A model generated the notes under the pieces. That model was given only the letters and a program-made list of their open reading frames with translations, did no database searches and was not told the origin of the DNA. A program made the position numbers and the translations under genes. From NCBI RefSeq assembly GCF_014698045.1, contig NZ_JACJSE010000006.1, positions 124,001 to 188,000 of the forward strand: a stretch of DNA of 64,000 nt. Reading direction: 5' to 3'. This document shows, one piece after another, positions 26,162-34,985 of this stretch (position 1 is its first letter; every line of letters starts with the position of its first letter). The DNA is from Aulosira sp. FACHB-615 (GTDB lineage Bacteria > Cyanobacteriota > Cyanobacteriia > Cyanobacteriales > Nostocaceae).

Positions 26162-26988
26162 TTAGCTTTCAAGTGCTTCCAGCCAAGCGTGTAAATCAGC
26201 CATACCCGTAAAATCCAGCAAAGCCTCACCCAGATTTTCCAATTCTTCCAACGCCAGGGATTCAACGCGCTGACGTACTTCCTGCGGTAATTCTCCTACT
26301 CTACGGGATAATGCAAAACGAGCGATCGCGCTTCTACTTCCCTAATTTCCTGATAAACCCGTGTTTCTTGGAGTGTAATTCCCAACATCTGTTCTACCTC
26401 CCTTTGGTTTTTACCTTCAAACTTGTACACCATGATCGTCACCAGTAACTCTATTATGGCGCGATTTTCTGGTTGAGAATTTTCCTGCTGACTCCTGGTT
26501 AATAAATACCTGGCTTCTTCAGTAGTACGTTCTTCTTCCAAAGTAGTCAACACCATCAACCCAACCCACACAGGTAAGGAGCGAATATCACCCAACTCAT
26601 CTAAATATATCCGATTTACCTGGGGGCTATTCAGTTGACTGAGATAAGGATTAATATCAGTTTGTTCTAAACTACGAGATGGGTAAATTATCACGATTTG
26701 CAAATTACTAAATCTGTCACGGTTGCGGTAAAAGTACAAATACGATTCTGCAAATACTCTTTCGTAGAGTCTTTCGTCTTTTTGAAACTGTACCTCACAG
26801 AAATACACTACACCTGGATTTTGATTTTGTGGTGGTAGAAATACCCCATCAATTTCAAACTTTGGTTCTTTAACAGCTACCGAATCAAATATATATTCAT
26901 CTGCATTACTTGGTGGGTTCGCCAATAACGAAAATAACAAACTAGGGGATTGTTGAAATAATTTATAAAATATCGAATCTCGACGCAT
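26162..26988 (-). pseudogene. Rpn family nuclease paralogue, frameshifted
   Basis: The first 230-odd codons encode a near copy of the protein at 20363-21184 (MRRDSIFYKLFQQSPSLLFS, FEIDGVFLPP, VYFCEVQFQ). After QEIREVEAR the frame runs into a premature stop at 26296. The expected tail is present in another frame down to the TAA at 26162 (LSRRVGELPQEVRQRVESLA, then LEELENLGEALLDF). The break falls at GAAGCGCGATCGC, a HIP1 site; removing two bases from GCGC would restore the full frame. The nuclease core is intact, so a shortened active product is possible. Confidence 0.8.
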
Positions 26989-27202
26989 AAAGTATTCTCA
27001 GCACTGCCATATCATAACGTTTTGTTCTGATTTTACATAGACGTGTTATCTAAATAACCTATAAATTACCATTTTGGGATAAAAATTTGCCGTTTTTGGA
27101 TAGAAATTATATATCAAAAAATAGTAATATTTATATATTTTGAGTAATTACATTTGTAATGACTAATTAAAAAAATTAAATTCCTAAAGTTTCATTCAGA
27201 CA

Positions 27203-28996
27203 ATGACACCTAAATTTCATCAAGGATCAAATCAACTCTCTCCCTTGCAACGACTACTGCGATATGGGGAAAAATATCGCGGACAGATTTATCAAGCCTC
27301 TACCTATTCTGTAATTAATACCATTTTAGATATAGCACCACCTTGGTTAGTGGGTATTGCGGTCGATATATTAGTGCAACAACAAAATTCTGTTATTGCT
27401 AAACTTGGCATTAAAGAAGTAGTATGGCAATTTGCTGCACTTTCATTAATTACTATTATTATTTGGGTTTTTGAGTCACTTTCTCAGTATGCTTATGACC
27501 GACTTTGGCGCAATGTCGCACAAAATATCCAGCATCACTTACGTTTAGATGCTTACAATCATTTACAACAATTAGAATCAGCTTATTTTGAAGACAGCAG
27601 CACAGGCGGTTTGATGTCAATTCTCAGTGATGATATCAACCAACTCGAAGACTTTTTAAATGGGGGAGCAAATGAAATTATTCAAGTCACAACTGCTTTG
27701 ATAATTTTAATTGTTGGGGCATTTTTCATCTTACCAGTTAATATTACTCTGGTAGCAATGTTACCAATGCCCTTTATTCTTTGGGGTTCATTGGTATATC
27801 AAAAACGTCTCGAACCTCGTTATGCTGATGTTAGAGAAAAAGTTGGTTTTCTTAACGCAAGACTGTCTAATAACATTAGTGGAATTACTACTATTAAAAG
27901 TTTCACGGCAGAAAATTATGAAAATATCAGATTAGCCGAGGAAAGTGAAGCTTATAGAAAAAGTAATACTAAAGCCATTAAACTTTCTGCGGCTTTTGTC
28001 CCCTTAATTAGAATGTTGGTTTTAGCAGGGTTTACGGCTTTATTATTCCTGGGAGGAATGGCTGCATATTCAGGGAAAATATCTATAGGTAATTATAGTG
28101 TTTTACTGGTGCTTGTACAAAGATTATTATGGCCATTAGTCTTTTTAGGGGAAACTTTTGATCACTATCAGCGAGCAATGGCTTCTACTAAGCGGGTGAT
28201 GGATTTATTAGATACTCCTATCCAAATTACTACGGGAGATGTGCCTTTAGTGGTGGAACAGGTGCGCGGTGAAGTTGATTTTAAAAATGTGACTTTTGCC
28301 TATCGCAACAGCACTGCGATAATTAAAGATTTATCTTTAATTATTCCTGCTGGAAAAACTATTGCGGTTGTTGGTTCTACAGGTTCGGGTAAAAGCACTT
28401 TAGTGAAATTATTATTGCGTTTTTATGATGTTTCTACTGGTGCAATTACGATTGATGGAATTGATATTCAAAAATTGGATTTGTATGATTTGCGTCGTAG
28501 TATTGGTTTAGTTAGTCAGGATGTATTCTTATTTCATGGTACGGTAGCAGAAAATATTGCCTACGGTACGTTTCATGCGACAGAAGAAGCCATTATTGAT
28601 GCGGCAAAAGTAGCCGAAGCCCATGATTTTATTATGCAGCTTCCCCAAGGTTATGAAACGATAGTTGGGGAACGAGGACAAAAGTTATCTGGGGGACAAC
28701 GCCAACGTATTGCTATAGCTAGAGCAGTGTTGAAAAATCCGCCGATTTTGATTTTAGATGAGGCGACATCTGCGGTGGATAATGAGACGGAAGCAGCTAT
28801 TCAACGCTCTTTAGAAAAGATTACAGTAAATCGGACAACTATTGCGATCGCTCACCGTCTTTCCACAATTCGCCATAGTCATTGCATATATGTGATGGAA
28901 CATGGTCAAATTGTCGAGCAGGGTACACACGAAGAATTAATCGCACTGGATGGGATTTACACCAGCCTGTGGCTTGTACAGTCTGGGGTGCATTAA
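27203..28996 (+). CDS. ABC exporter half-transporter (permease-ATPase fusion)
   Basis: This 597-residue protein has an N-terminal six-helix exporter domain (~20-320) and a C-terminal ATPase. Visible motifs are Walker A GSTGSGKST, Q-loop GLVSQDVFLFHGT, signature LSGGQRQRIAIARA, Walker B ILILDEATS and the H-loop IAHRLS. It most likely works as a homodimer exporting a lipid, peptide or drug. It lacks an N-terminal C39 peptidase, so it is not a double-glycine peptide processor. No partner gene adjoins it. Confidence 0.9.
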   Translation: MTPKFHQGSNQLSPLQRLLRYGEKYRGQIYQASTYSVINTILDIAPPWLVGIAVDILVQQQNSVIAKLGIKEVVWQFAALSLITIIIWVFESLSQYAYDRLWRNVAQNIQHHLRLDAYNHLQQLESAYFEDSSTGGLMSILSDDINQLEDFLNGGANEIIQVTTALIILIVGAFFILPVNITLVAMLPMPFILWGSLVYQKRLEPRYADVREKVGFLNARLSNNISGITTIKSFTAENYENIRLAEESEAYRKSNTKAIKLSAAFVPLIRMLVLAGFTALLFLGGMAAYSGKISIGNYSVLLVLVQRLLWPLVFLGETFDHYQRAMASTKRVMDLLDTPIQITTGDVPLVVEQVRGEVDFKNVTFAYRNSTAIIKDLSLIIPAGKTIAVVGSTGSGKSTLVKLLLRFYDVSTGAITIDGIDIQKLDLYDLRRSIGLVSQDVFLFHGTVAENIAYGTFHATEEAIIDAAKVAEAHDFIMQLPQGYETIVGERGQKLSGGQRQRIAIARAVLKNPPILILDEATSAVDNETEAAIQRSLEKITVNRTTIAIAHRLSTIRHSHCIYVMEHGQIVEQGTHEELIALDGIYTSLWLVQSGVH

Positions 28997-29711
28997 AAAA
29001 ATTTTCATTTAATATTTGAATTTCCTTTCTAATTTTTATTAGCAATTAAGATGCGTTCGCGCTGGTAATAAAGCGAATTGCCTGGGTAATTCCATTGGCA
29101 TTTGAATGCAGCCAAAGATTTGTGGAGAGTTCTGGAAATTCCTCACCAACTTTTTTGACAAAATAGTCCTGCACAATAGGATTAGAAGACAACTGAGTTG
29201 CAAGCTCGCTTTTAATTGCCAGAACATATTGAAGCACCCGTATCAAAAATAAAACAGAGAAATAAACAGGAGTTAGAATATAGAATGTATAATAATTGAC
29301 CTAAATAGAAAAAATTTGATCGAAGCAAATTTGCTAGTTAGTCTCAAATTTTACAATAGCAGCGATCGCACAGTAAAAAATTATGTTTGAAAACTGTCTA
29401 TAAATCAATAAATTTGAATATTTAGATATAGTCATCACAAAACCAGCAAACGATAACTCAACAAAAAACGAAAAAATGATTTTGGACGGGGTTTGGGGTG
29501 TAACCCGAATTTCTCACGCATAGGTAGGCGGTGTGGGGAGTGTGGGGGGAAAGATTTCTTATCCTCCCACCCCTCCCACACACTTGGATTTCTCACAAGA
29601 GAGAAATCCAGGAGTAAGGATTTTGAATAAGTACATCCCTACACCCTCGGCAAAACCCTTGATTTTTCGTTTTGATGCGTAATTCCGATAAAATTGATGT
29701 CAGTCCTGTTA
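28997..29711. repeat. Repeat-containing spacer, 715 bases
   Basis: A MITE-like block spans about 29502-29609. Its left end AACCCGAATTTCTCAC (29502-29517) matches the ends of the element at 13429-13572. It contains opposing G-rich (GTGTGGGGAGTGTGGGGGG, ~29531) and C-rich (CCTCCCACCCCTCCCACACA, ~29564) arrays, and finishes with GGATTTCTCAC-AAGA-GAGAAATCC (29586-29609). At 29046-29246 a minus-strand frame of 66 codons (NPIVQDYFVKKVGEEFPELS) has protein-like composition but only a TTG start and no ribosome-binding site. I regard it as possibly a gene remnant and leave it uncalled. Confidence 0.5.
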
Positions 29712-30194
29712 TTACTTGGCGGCTAAATTTTTCAGGTTCTCTTCTGTGACACGACAAATTCGCCAATCATCTAAGATGCTGGCTCCCATACTCCGGTAAA
29801 ATGCTTTTGCTGGTTCATTCCAATCCAGGACACTCCATTCTAAGCGTCCGCAATTTCGCTCGACGGCAATTTGCGCTAGTTTGGTTAACAGTGCTTTACC
29901 AATACCCTGACGGCGATACTCTGGTAAAACAAACAAATCTTCGAGATAAATTCCTGGCTTGGTCAGAAAGGTAGAATAGTTGTGAAAAAACAAGGCAAAA
30001 CCTACAGCCTGTCCTTGATATTCTGCCAAAATGGCTTCGATATATCTTTGTTCACCAAATAGATGCTCTTGTAGTGCTGCAACATTGCCTGTAACGGTAT
30101 GAGATAATTTCTCATACTCCGCCAACTGTTTAATTAATTGAAATAGTACGTTGCTATCACTCGGTTCAGCAAACCGCAAAATTAAATCGGTCAT
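29712..30194 (-). CDS. GNAT N-acetyltransferase, SSAT-like
   Basis: The protein has 160 residues with a complete GNAT fold. ILRFAEPSDSNVLFQLIKQL starts the domain, GIYLEDLFVLPEYRRQGIGKALL is the acetyl-CoA-binding R-x-x-G-I-G loop, and LEWSVLDWNEPAKAFYRSMG is the closing motif. The YLEDLFV/EYRRQGIG and DWNEPAKAFY signature is that of the spermidine/spermine (diamine, thialysine) acetyltransferase subgroup. A polyamine or diamine substrate is plausible given the polyamine transporter elsewhere in the window, but this is inference. The sigma factor gene lies upstream on the same strand. Confidence 0.87.
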   Translation of the reverse strand: MTDLILRFAEPSDSNVLFQLIKQLAEYEKLSHTVTGNVAALQEHLFGEQRYIEAILAEYQGQAVGFALFFHNYSTFLTKPGIYLEDLFVLPEYRRQGIGKALLTKLAQIAVERNCGRLEWSVLDWNEPAKAFYRSMGASILDDWRICRVTEENLKNLAAK

Positions 30195-30290
30195 TAGTCA
30201 TTTGTCATTAGTCCATAGTCATTAGTCCATAGTTAAGCTAAAGAGTCAAGACTCATTTGACTAAAACTCAGCACTCAGCACTCAGCACTT

Positions 30291-31460
30291 TTAAACTAAC
30301 CAACCTTTCAAGCGTTTTGCAATGTGGGGACGGCGTAATTTTCGCATGGCTTTGCTTTGAATTTGGCGGACTCGTTCACGAGACAAATTAAACATATTGC
30401 CAACTTCTTCTAAGGTGCATGGTTCGCTGGTTGTCAGTCCATAACGCAAAGAAATTACGTCTTTTTCGCGTGGGGTGAGTACGTCACCTAAAACTTCCCA
30501 AATCTCCTGGCGCATCATGTTTTCGTTCATTTTGGCTTCAGGAGACAGGTTGTCTTCATCTTCTAATAAGTCCATCAATTCGGTGTCTTCTTCTTTACCG
30601 ACGCGATGGTTGAGGGAAAGGGCTTGGCGGCGTAGTTGTTGTAGTTGGCGTAGTTGTTGGACAGTCATTTCCAAAGAAGCGGCCATTTCGGCTTCTGTGG
30701 GGTTATGACCAAGTTTTTGTTTGAGTTCGCGTTGGGCTTTTTTGAGTTTGTTAAGTTTTTCTACAATGTGAATTGGTAAGCGAATTGTCCTGGCATCATT
30801 AGCGATCGCTCGCGTAATGGCTTGGCGAATCCACCAATAAGCATAAGTGGAAAACTTATATCCTTTATCGGGATCAAATTTTTCTGTGGCGCGATTTAAT
30901 CCCATTGCCCCTTCTTGAATTAAATCTAGAAAAGGTACTCCGCGATTTAAATATCGTTTGGCAATTGATACTACTAGTCTGAGGTTCGAGCGAATCATTT
31001 TGCGTTTCGCTACTCGACCTTGATATAAGCGGCTTTCTAGCTGCTTTTCTGTCATATCGAACTGGGCGGCTACTTGGGCTTTGGTTGCTGGCTGTCCTAG
31101 TTCGGCTTGCAAGGCGGCTTGGATGTCTCGGACTTCTTCTAAAAATCGGACTCGCCGTGCTAATTCAACTTCTTCGTCTGGTTTCAGCAGAGGATAACGT
31201 GCCATTTCTTTAAAAAATGCACCTACGGCATCATCATGCTCAGTTTTGTTATATCCTGAAGGTCGCGCTGCTGCCATCTCATCCCCATCACGTTCCTCTG
31301 GTTCGAGATTTTCTGCAATTGGGGATTCTTCTTCTACCAATATTTCTAAACTTTCGAGTAGTTGTTCTTCTGTATCGGCAGCAGTTTCTAATATTTCCAT
31401 TGTTCCCAATTCAGCAATATTCATAGTTTCCTTTAGGGATGGTTGCTTTGTTTGGTACAT
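30291..31460 (-). CDS. Group 2 RNA polymerase sigma factor (RpoD/SigA family)
   Basis: This 389-residue sigma-70 protein directs RNA polymerase to alternative promoters. After an acidic N-terminal ~75 residues it has region 1.2 (AVGAFFKEMARYPLLKPDEE), region 2 (SNLRLVVSIAKRYLNRGVPF, FDPDKGYKFSTYAYWWIRQA), region 3 (RTIRLPIHIVEKLNKLKKA) and region 4 (LTPREKDVISLRYGL, LEEVGNMFNLSRERVRQIQS). It lacks the long region 1.1 expected of a primary sigma, so it is a non-essential group 2 factor. It may be the SigC type, but I cannot assign the letter with certainty. Such factors respond to nutrient, light or stress conditions. Confidence 0.93.
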   Translation of the reverse strand: MYQTKQPSLKETMNIAELGTMEILETAADTEEQLLESLEILVEEESPIAENLEPEERDGDEMAAARPSGYNKTEHDDAVGAFFKEMARYPLLKPDEEVELARRVRFLEEVRDIQAALQAELGQPATKAQVAAQFDMTEKQLESRLYQGRVAKRKMIRSNLRLVVSIAKRYLNRGVPFLDLIQEGAMGLNRATEKFDPDKGYKFSTYAYWWIRQAITRAIANDARTIRLPIHIVEKLNKLKKAQRELKQKLGHNPTEAEMAASLEMTVQQLRQLQQLRRQALSLNHRVGKEEDTELMDLLEDEDNLSPEAKMNENMMRQEIWEVLGDVLTPREKDVISLRYGLTTSEPCTLEEVGNMFNLSRERVRQIQSKAMRKLRRPHIAKRLKGWLV

Positions 31461-32330
31461 AATTCCTTGACAGCTACTCGTTTGCGGCTTGGTAGTTTCC
31501 CCTTAGAAACAAATGCACTTTCTTGATTACCAAGTACAAGTTTCTACTAATCACTTAGCAAAACTAAAAAATTCTTTTCTAGCTGTCCTGTATGATTACT
31601 GCTAGATCAAACCCTGTACAAATATTGGTGATTGCACCTCAAAATTATTGTCTCAGGTTCTAACAGATATACTTCTTATTTTTTGATTAATCCCTAAATC
31701 TGTCAAATACCCTCAACCATTCTCAACCTTAACAAATATAAAAGAAACCAAGTAATTATTCTCATTTCTTAAAAATTCCTATATTTTTATAAAGTTTTTC
31801 ATCTTTTCTGGGGGGAACTAATCTCAAAGTAAAGGTTTTGATTTTGATTTTATTTGGATTTCATAAAATTTTCTAAAGGTCACAATTTCAGTAATTTAAT
31901 TAGCTGAAATTAATTAGTTGTATAAAAGCATCTCACATACACCAATAATTGGATATCTACCAATGGACGGAAAAAGGCTATGCCACATTTAGTAAATCGG
32001 CAAATGATTTCATAAATAGTCAGAGGTTTATAGTCAGTCGGTTTTATTTTTGAAATTATCTGTGCAGTTAGTGAGTAGGGAGTAGGCAGTTTTTTCTCTA
32101 AATCAAATATGAGTCCTATTTTTGGTTTTTGTGGTAAGCAGTCTTCAAATATTTATTGCACGTATAGCTAAGTTTGATTTGTCTAGTAGGTTACATAACG
32201 GGAAACTTATCAAGTATCATGAGTGATAAACGTATTGCGAAATACACTTTACTTTTTACAGAGAAAAAGACTAAATTCTTGAGAGCTAAGAAAAGGGATC
32301 ATAAATTCCTGTCAAGAAAAAACAACAAAT
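31461..32330. other. 870-base spacer between the sigma factor gene and priA
   Basis: The region is AT-rich and holds the divergent promoters of the sigma factor gene and priA. I found no gene, no clear hairpin-plus-T terminator and no known riboswitch. A small inverted repeat (TTTCAGTAATTTAATTAGCTGAAA, split as TTTCAG/CTGAAA) lies near 31890-31915. The length suggests several regulatory sites or long 5' leaders. Confidence 0.4.
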
Positions 32331-34961
32331 ATGTATATTAATGACTTAAATTTACAAAATTTAGTAGTTGCCGAGCCAGGGGAATCTTATCAAGCCCAAA
32401 AGGGGAATCGCTACGTTGAAGTTTTGGTAGACTGTCCAGGCGCTACCGGATTATTTACATACCGTTTACCACCGCAGTTAGAAGTAAAATCAGGGGATAT
32501 ATTAACTGTGCCATTTGGCGCACAACAGTTAGGCGCGATCGCCATTCGGTTGTTAAGCACACCTAATATTGATCTAGCACCAGACAAAATTCGAGAAGTC
32601 GAAGATGTGGTGAGTGTGGGGTTTTTCCCCAGCTATTATTGGGAATTATTAAACCGCGTCGCAGCATATTACTACACGCCCTTAATTCAGGTGATTCGGG
32701 TGGCTTTACCGCCGGGATTATTAGGGCGGACTCAACGCCGGATTCGTTTAACTAATACCCAAAGCCAATCTCATCGAGCTTTTCTCAGTCCAGTCGCCCA
32801 GCAGATTTTACAACTGTTGCAAACTCAACCATCAGGGGATTACAGTTTTGCGTATATTCAACAAAAAGTCAAGTTCACCTATCGCGGCGTGCGGGAATTG
32901 TTGCGCTTGGGTTTGGTAGAAAGTTATTTAGAAGCCCCCAGACTAACTCGCCCCAAATTACAAAAAGCTGTCACATTAATAGATAGTAGCGATCGCGATT
33001 TAACTCAGCGTCAGCGAGAAATCATCGAAGTTTTGCGCCGCAACGGTGGGGAATTATGGCACAGCGAACTCTTGCAAATTTGTAATGCGAGTTCTTCCAT
33101 CCTCAAAACCTTGGCGCAAAAAGGTTACATCGTGATTGAAGAACGGGAAATTTTACGTGCCGAACAAAGCCCGACATTAACGCCAGACCAGCCAAAGTTA
33201 TTAAATACTGCCCAAGCTAATGCTTTAGCAACTATACAATCATTAACTAAATTTGCTCAAGTCTTGTTGCATGGCGTAACAGGTTCCGGCAAGACAGAAG
33301 TATATTTACAAGCGATCGCACCATTATTAAATCAAGGTAAATCAGCCTTAGTCTTAGTCCCGGAAATTGGACTCACACCCCAACTCACCGATAGATTCCG
33401 CGCCCGGTTTGGTAACAAAGTCGCCGTTTATCACAGCGCCCTTTCCGAAGGCGAACGTTACGATACTTGGCGACAAATGCTAACAGGGGAACCGCAAGTA
33501 GTCATCGGGACGCGCAGTGCTATTTTCGCCCCCTTACCCAACCTCGGTTTAATCATCTTAGACGAAGAACACGACAGCAGCTTTAAGCAAGATTCACCGA
33601 TCCCCACCTACCACGCCCGTACCGTCGCCCAATGGCGGGCTGAGTTAGAAAACTGTCCCTTGGTTTTGGGTTCGGCTACGCCGTCTTTGGAGAGTTGGGT
33701 GAGTATGGGAAGGCAGGAGGGGGACAAGGGGACAAGGGGACAAGGGGGACAGGGAGGACAAGGGGGACAAGGGGGACAAGGAAGAAACGATGTTTCAACT
33801 ACCTTGTCTACCCCCTCTCCCTTGTCTACCCCCACTCCCCACTCCCCACTCCCCACTCCCCACTCCCCACTCCCCACTCACTACCTATCATTACCAGAAC
33901 GCATCAACTCGCGCCCCTTACCACCAGTTGAGGTGGTAGATATGCGGGTGGAATTACAGCAGGGAAATCGGTCAATATTTAGTCGCAGCTTGCAAGAGGC
34001 TTTGGCACAATTACAGGAAAAAAGACAGCAGGGGATTTTATTTATTCATCGCCGGGGACATAGTACTTTTGTGTCTTGTCGCAGTTGTGGCTATGTGATG
34101 GAATGTCCGCACTGTGATGTGTCCTTAGCGTATCACCATGCAGAAGAAGGTGCGCCCCAATTATTGCGGTGTCATTACTGTAATTATGTGCGATCGCATC
34201 CCAAATTCTGTCCCGATTGTAGTTCGCCTTACTTAAAATTCTTTGGGAGTGGAACCCAACGTGTCACCCAAGAATTAGCTAAACAGTTTCCCCAATTGCG
34301 GTGCATCCGGTTTGATAGCGATACCACCCGCAACAAAGGCGCACACCGCACCTTGCTAACTCAGTTTGCCAACGGTGAAGCCGATTTATTAGTCGGGACG
34401 CAAATGTTAACCAAAGGTTTGGACTTACCCCAAGTTACTCTAGTGGGAGTTGTGGCTGCGGATGGACTACTGCATTTATCAGACTACCGCGCCAGTGAAC
34501 GGGCTTTTCAAACTCTTACCCAGGTGGCGGGACGTGCGGGAAGAGGTGATGATGCAGGGAGAGTCATTGTGCAGACTTACACCCCAGAAGATCCCGTAAT
34601 TGCCGCAGTTTGCACCCACGATTATCAATCTTTTTGTCAAACTGAGTTAGAAAAACGGCGTGACCTTGATTATCCCCCTTATGGCAGGTTAATTTTATTG
34701 CGTCTCAGTAGCCTTGACCCCATTCAAGTGCAGAATACTGCCCAAATTATCGCTGCCAACTTGGGGAACAATGAAGGCTTTGAAATTCTCGGCCCTGCAC
34801 CAGCCGGGGTAATGCGAGTAGCGAACCGTTATCGCTGGCAAATCTTATTAAAATTTAACCCTGATGAATTACCCCAGTTACCCAATTGGGACGAAATTAG
34901 AGAGTTATGTGGTGATGGCGTTAGCTTGACTATAGATGTTGATCCGATGAATATATTATGA
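32331..34961 (+). CDS. priA: Primosomal protein N' (replication restart helicase PriA) with low-complexity insert
   Basis: PriA is a 3'-5' helicase that reloads the replisome at stalled forks. The 876 residues comprise the N-terminal DNA-binding domain, Walker A GVTGSGKT (~315-322), the DEEH box (411-414) and helicase motifs (LGSATPSLES). The zinc-binding region has eight Cys (CRSCGYVMECPHC, CHYCNY, FCPDCSS), and GTQMLTKGLDLPQVTLV and QVAGRAGRG follow. Between LESWV and HYLSLPERINSRPLPP, residues ~459-516 are a foreign Gly/Gln/Arg-rich then Ser/Pro/Thr-rich stretch encoded by intergenic-type tandem repeats. This makes the protein about 58 residues longer than expected. Confidence 0.95.
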   Translation: MYINDLNLQNLVVAEPGESYQAQKGNRYVEVLVDCPGATGLFTYRLPPQLEVKSGDILTVPFGAQQLGAIAIRLLSTPNIDLAPDKIREVEDVVSVGFFPSYYWELLNRVAAYYYTPLIQVIRVALPPGLLGRTQRRIRLTNTQSQSHRAFLSPVAQQILQLLQTQPSGDYSFAYIQQKVKFTYRGVRELLRLGLVESYLEAPRLTRPKLQKAVTLIDSSDRDLTQRQREIIEVLRRNGGELWHSELLQICNASSSILKTLAQKGYIVIEEREILRAEQSPTLTPDQPKLLNTAQANALATIQSLTKFAQVLLHGVTGSGKTEVYLQAIAPLLNQGKSALVLVPEIGLTPQLTDRFRARFGNKVAVYHSALSEGERYDTWRQMLTGEPQVVIGTRSAIFAPLPNLGLIILDEEHDSSFKQDSPIPTYHARTVAQWRAELENCPLVLGSATPSLESWVSMGRQEGDKGTRGQGGQGGQGGQGGQGRNDVSTTLSTPSPLSTPTPHSPLPTPHSPLPTHYLSLPERINSRPLPPVEVVDMRVELQQGNRSIFSRSLQEALAQLQEKRQQGILFIHRRGHSTFVSCRSCGYVMECPHCDVSLAYHHAEEGAPQLLRCHYCNYVRSHPKFCPDCSSPYLKFFGSGTQRVTQELAKQFPQLRCIRFDSDTTRNKGAHRTLLTQFANGEADLLVGTQMLTKGLDLPQVTLVGVVAADGLLHLSDYRASERAFQTLTQVAGRAGRGDDAGRVIVQTYTPEDPVIAAVCTHDYQSFCQTELEKRRDLDYPPYGRLILLRLSSLDPIQVQNTAQIIAANLGNNEGFEILGPAPAGVMRVANRYRWQILLKFNPDELPQLPNWDEIRELCGDGVSLTIDVDPMNIL
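33705..33878. repeat. Tandem-repeat block inserted in frame into priA
   Basis: The left half is built of GGGGACAAG/GGGGGACAAG units (33720-33783). The right half is built of TCTACCCCCT and CCCCACT units, the latter repeated about six times (33805-33878). GACAAGGGGG on the left is complementary to CCCTTGTC on the right. The same heptamer families occur in spacers of this window (for example 36391-36436), which shows the block's intergenic origin. Confidence 0.85.
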
Positions 34962-34985
34962 GGTTGGGTAGTTATGAGTTGAATT

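Noticed and set aside
27203..28996. ABC exporter as transporter/processor of the RiPP-like peptide
   Set aside because: It lacks an N-terminal C39 peptidase domain and lies over 10 kb from the precursor.
29046..29246. Minus-strand 66-codon frame after the ABC exporter gene
   Set aside because: The composition is protein-like, but it has only a TTG start, no ribosome-binding site and no recognised family. It may be a gene remnant; not called.
33608..33877. Minus-strand frame over the priA insert
   Set aside because: It only translates the heptamer repeats and has no protein-like content.
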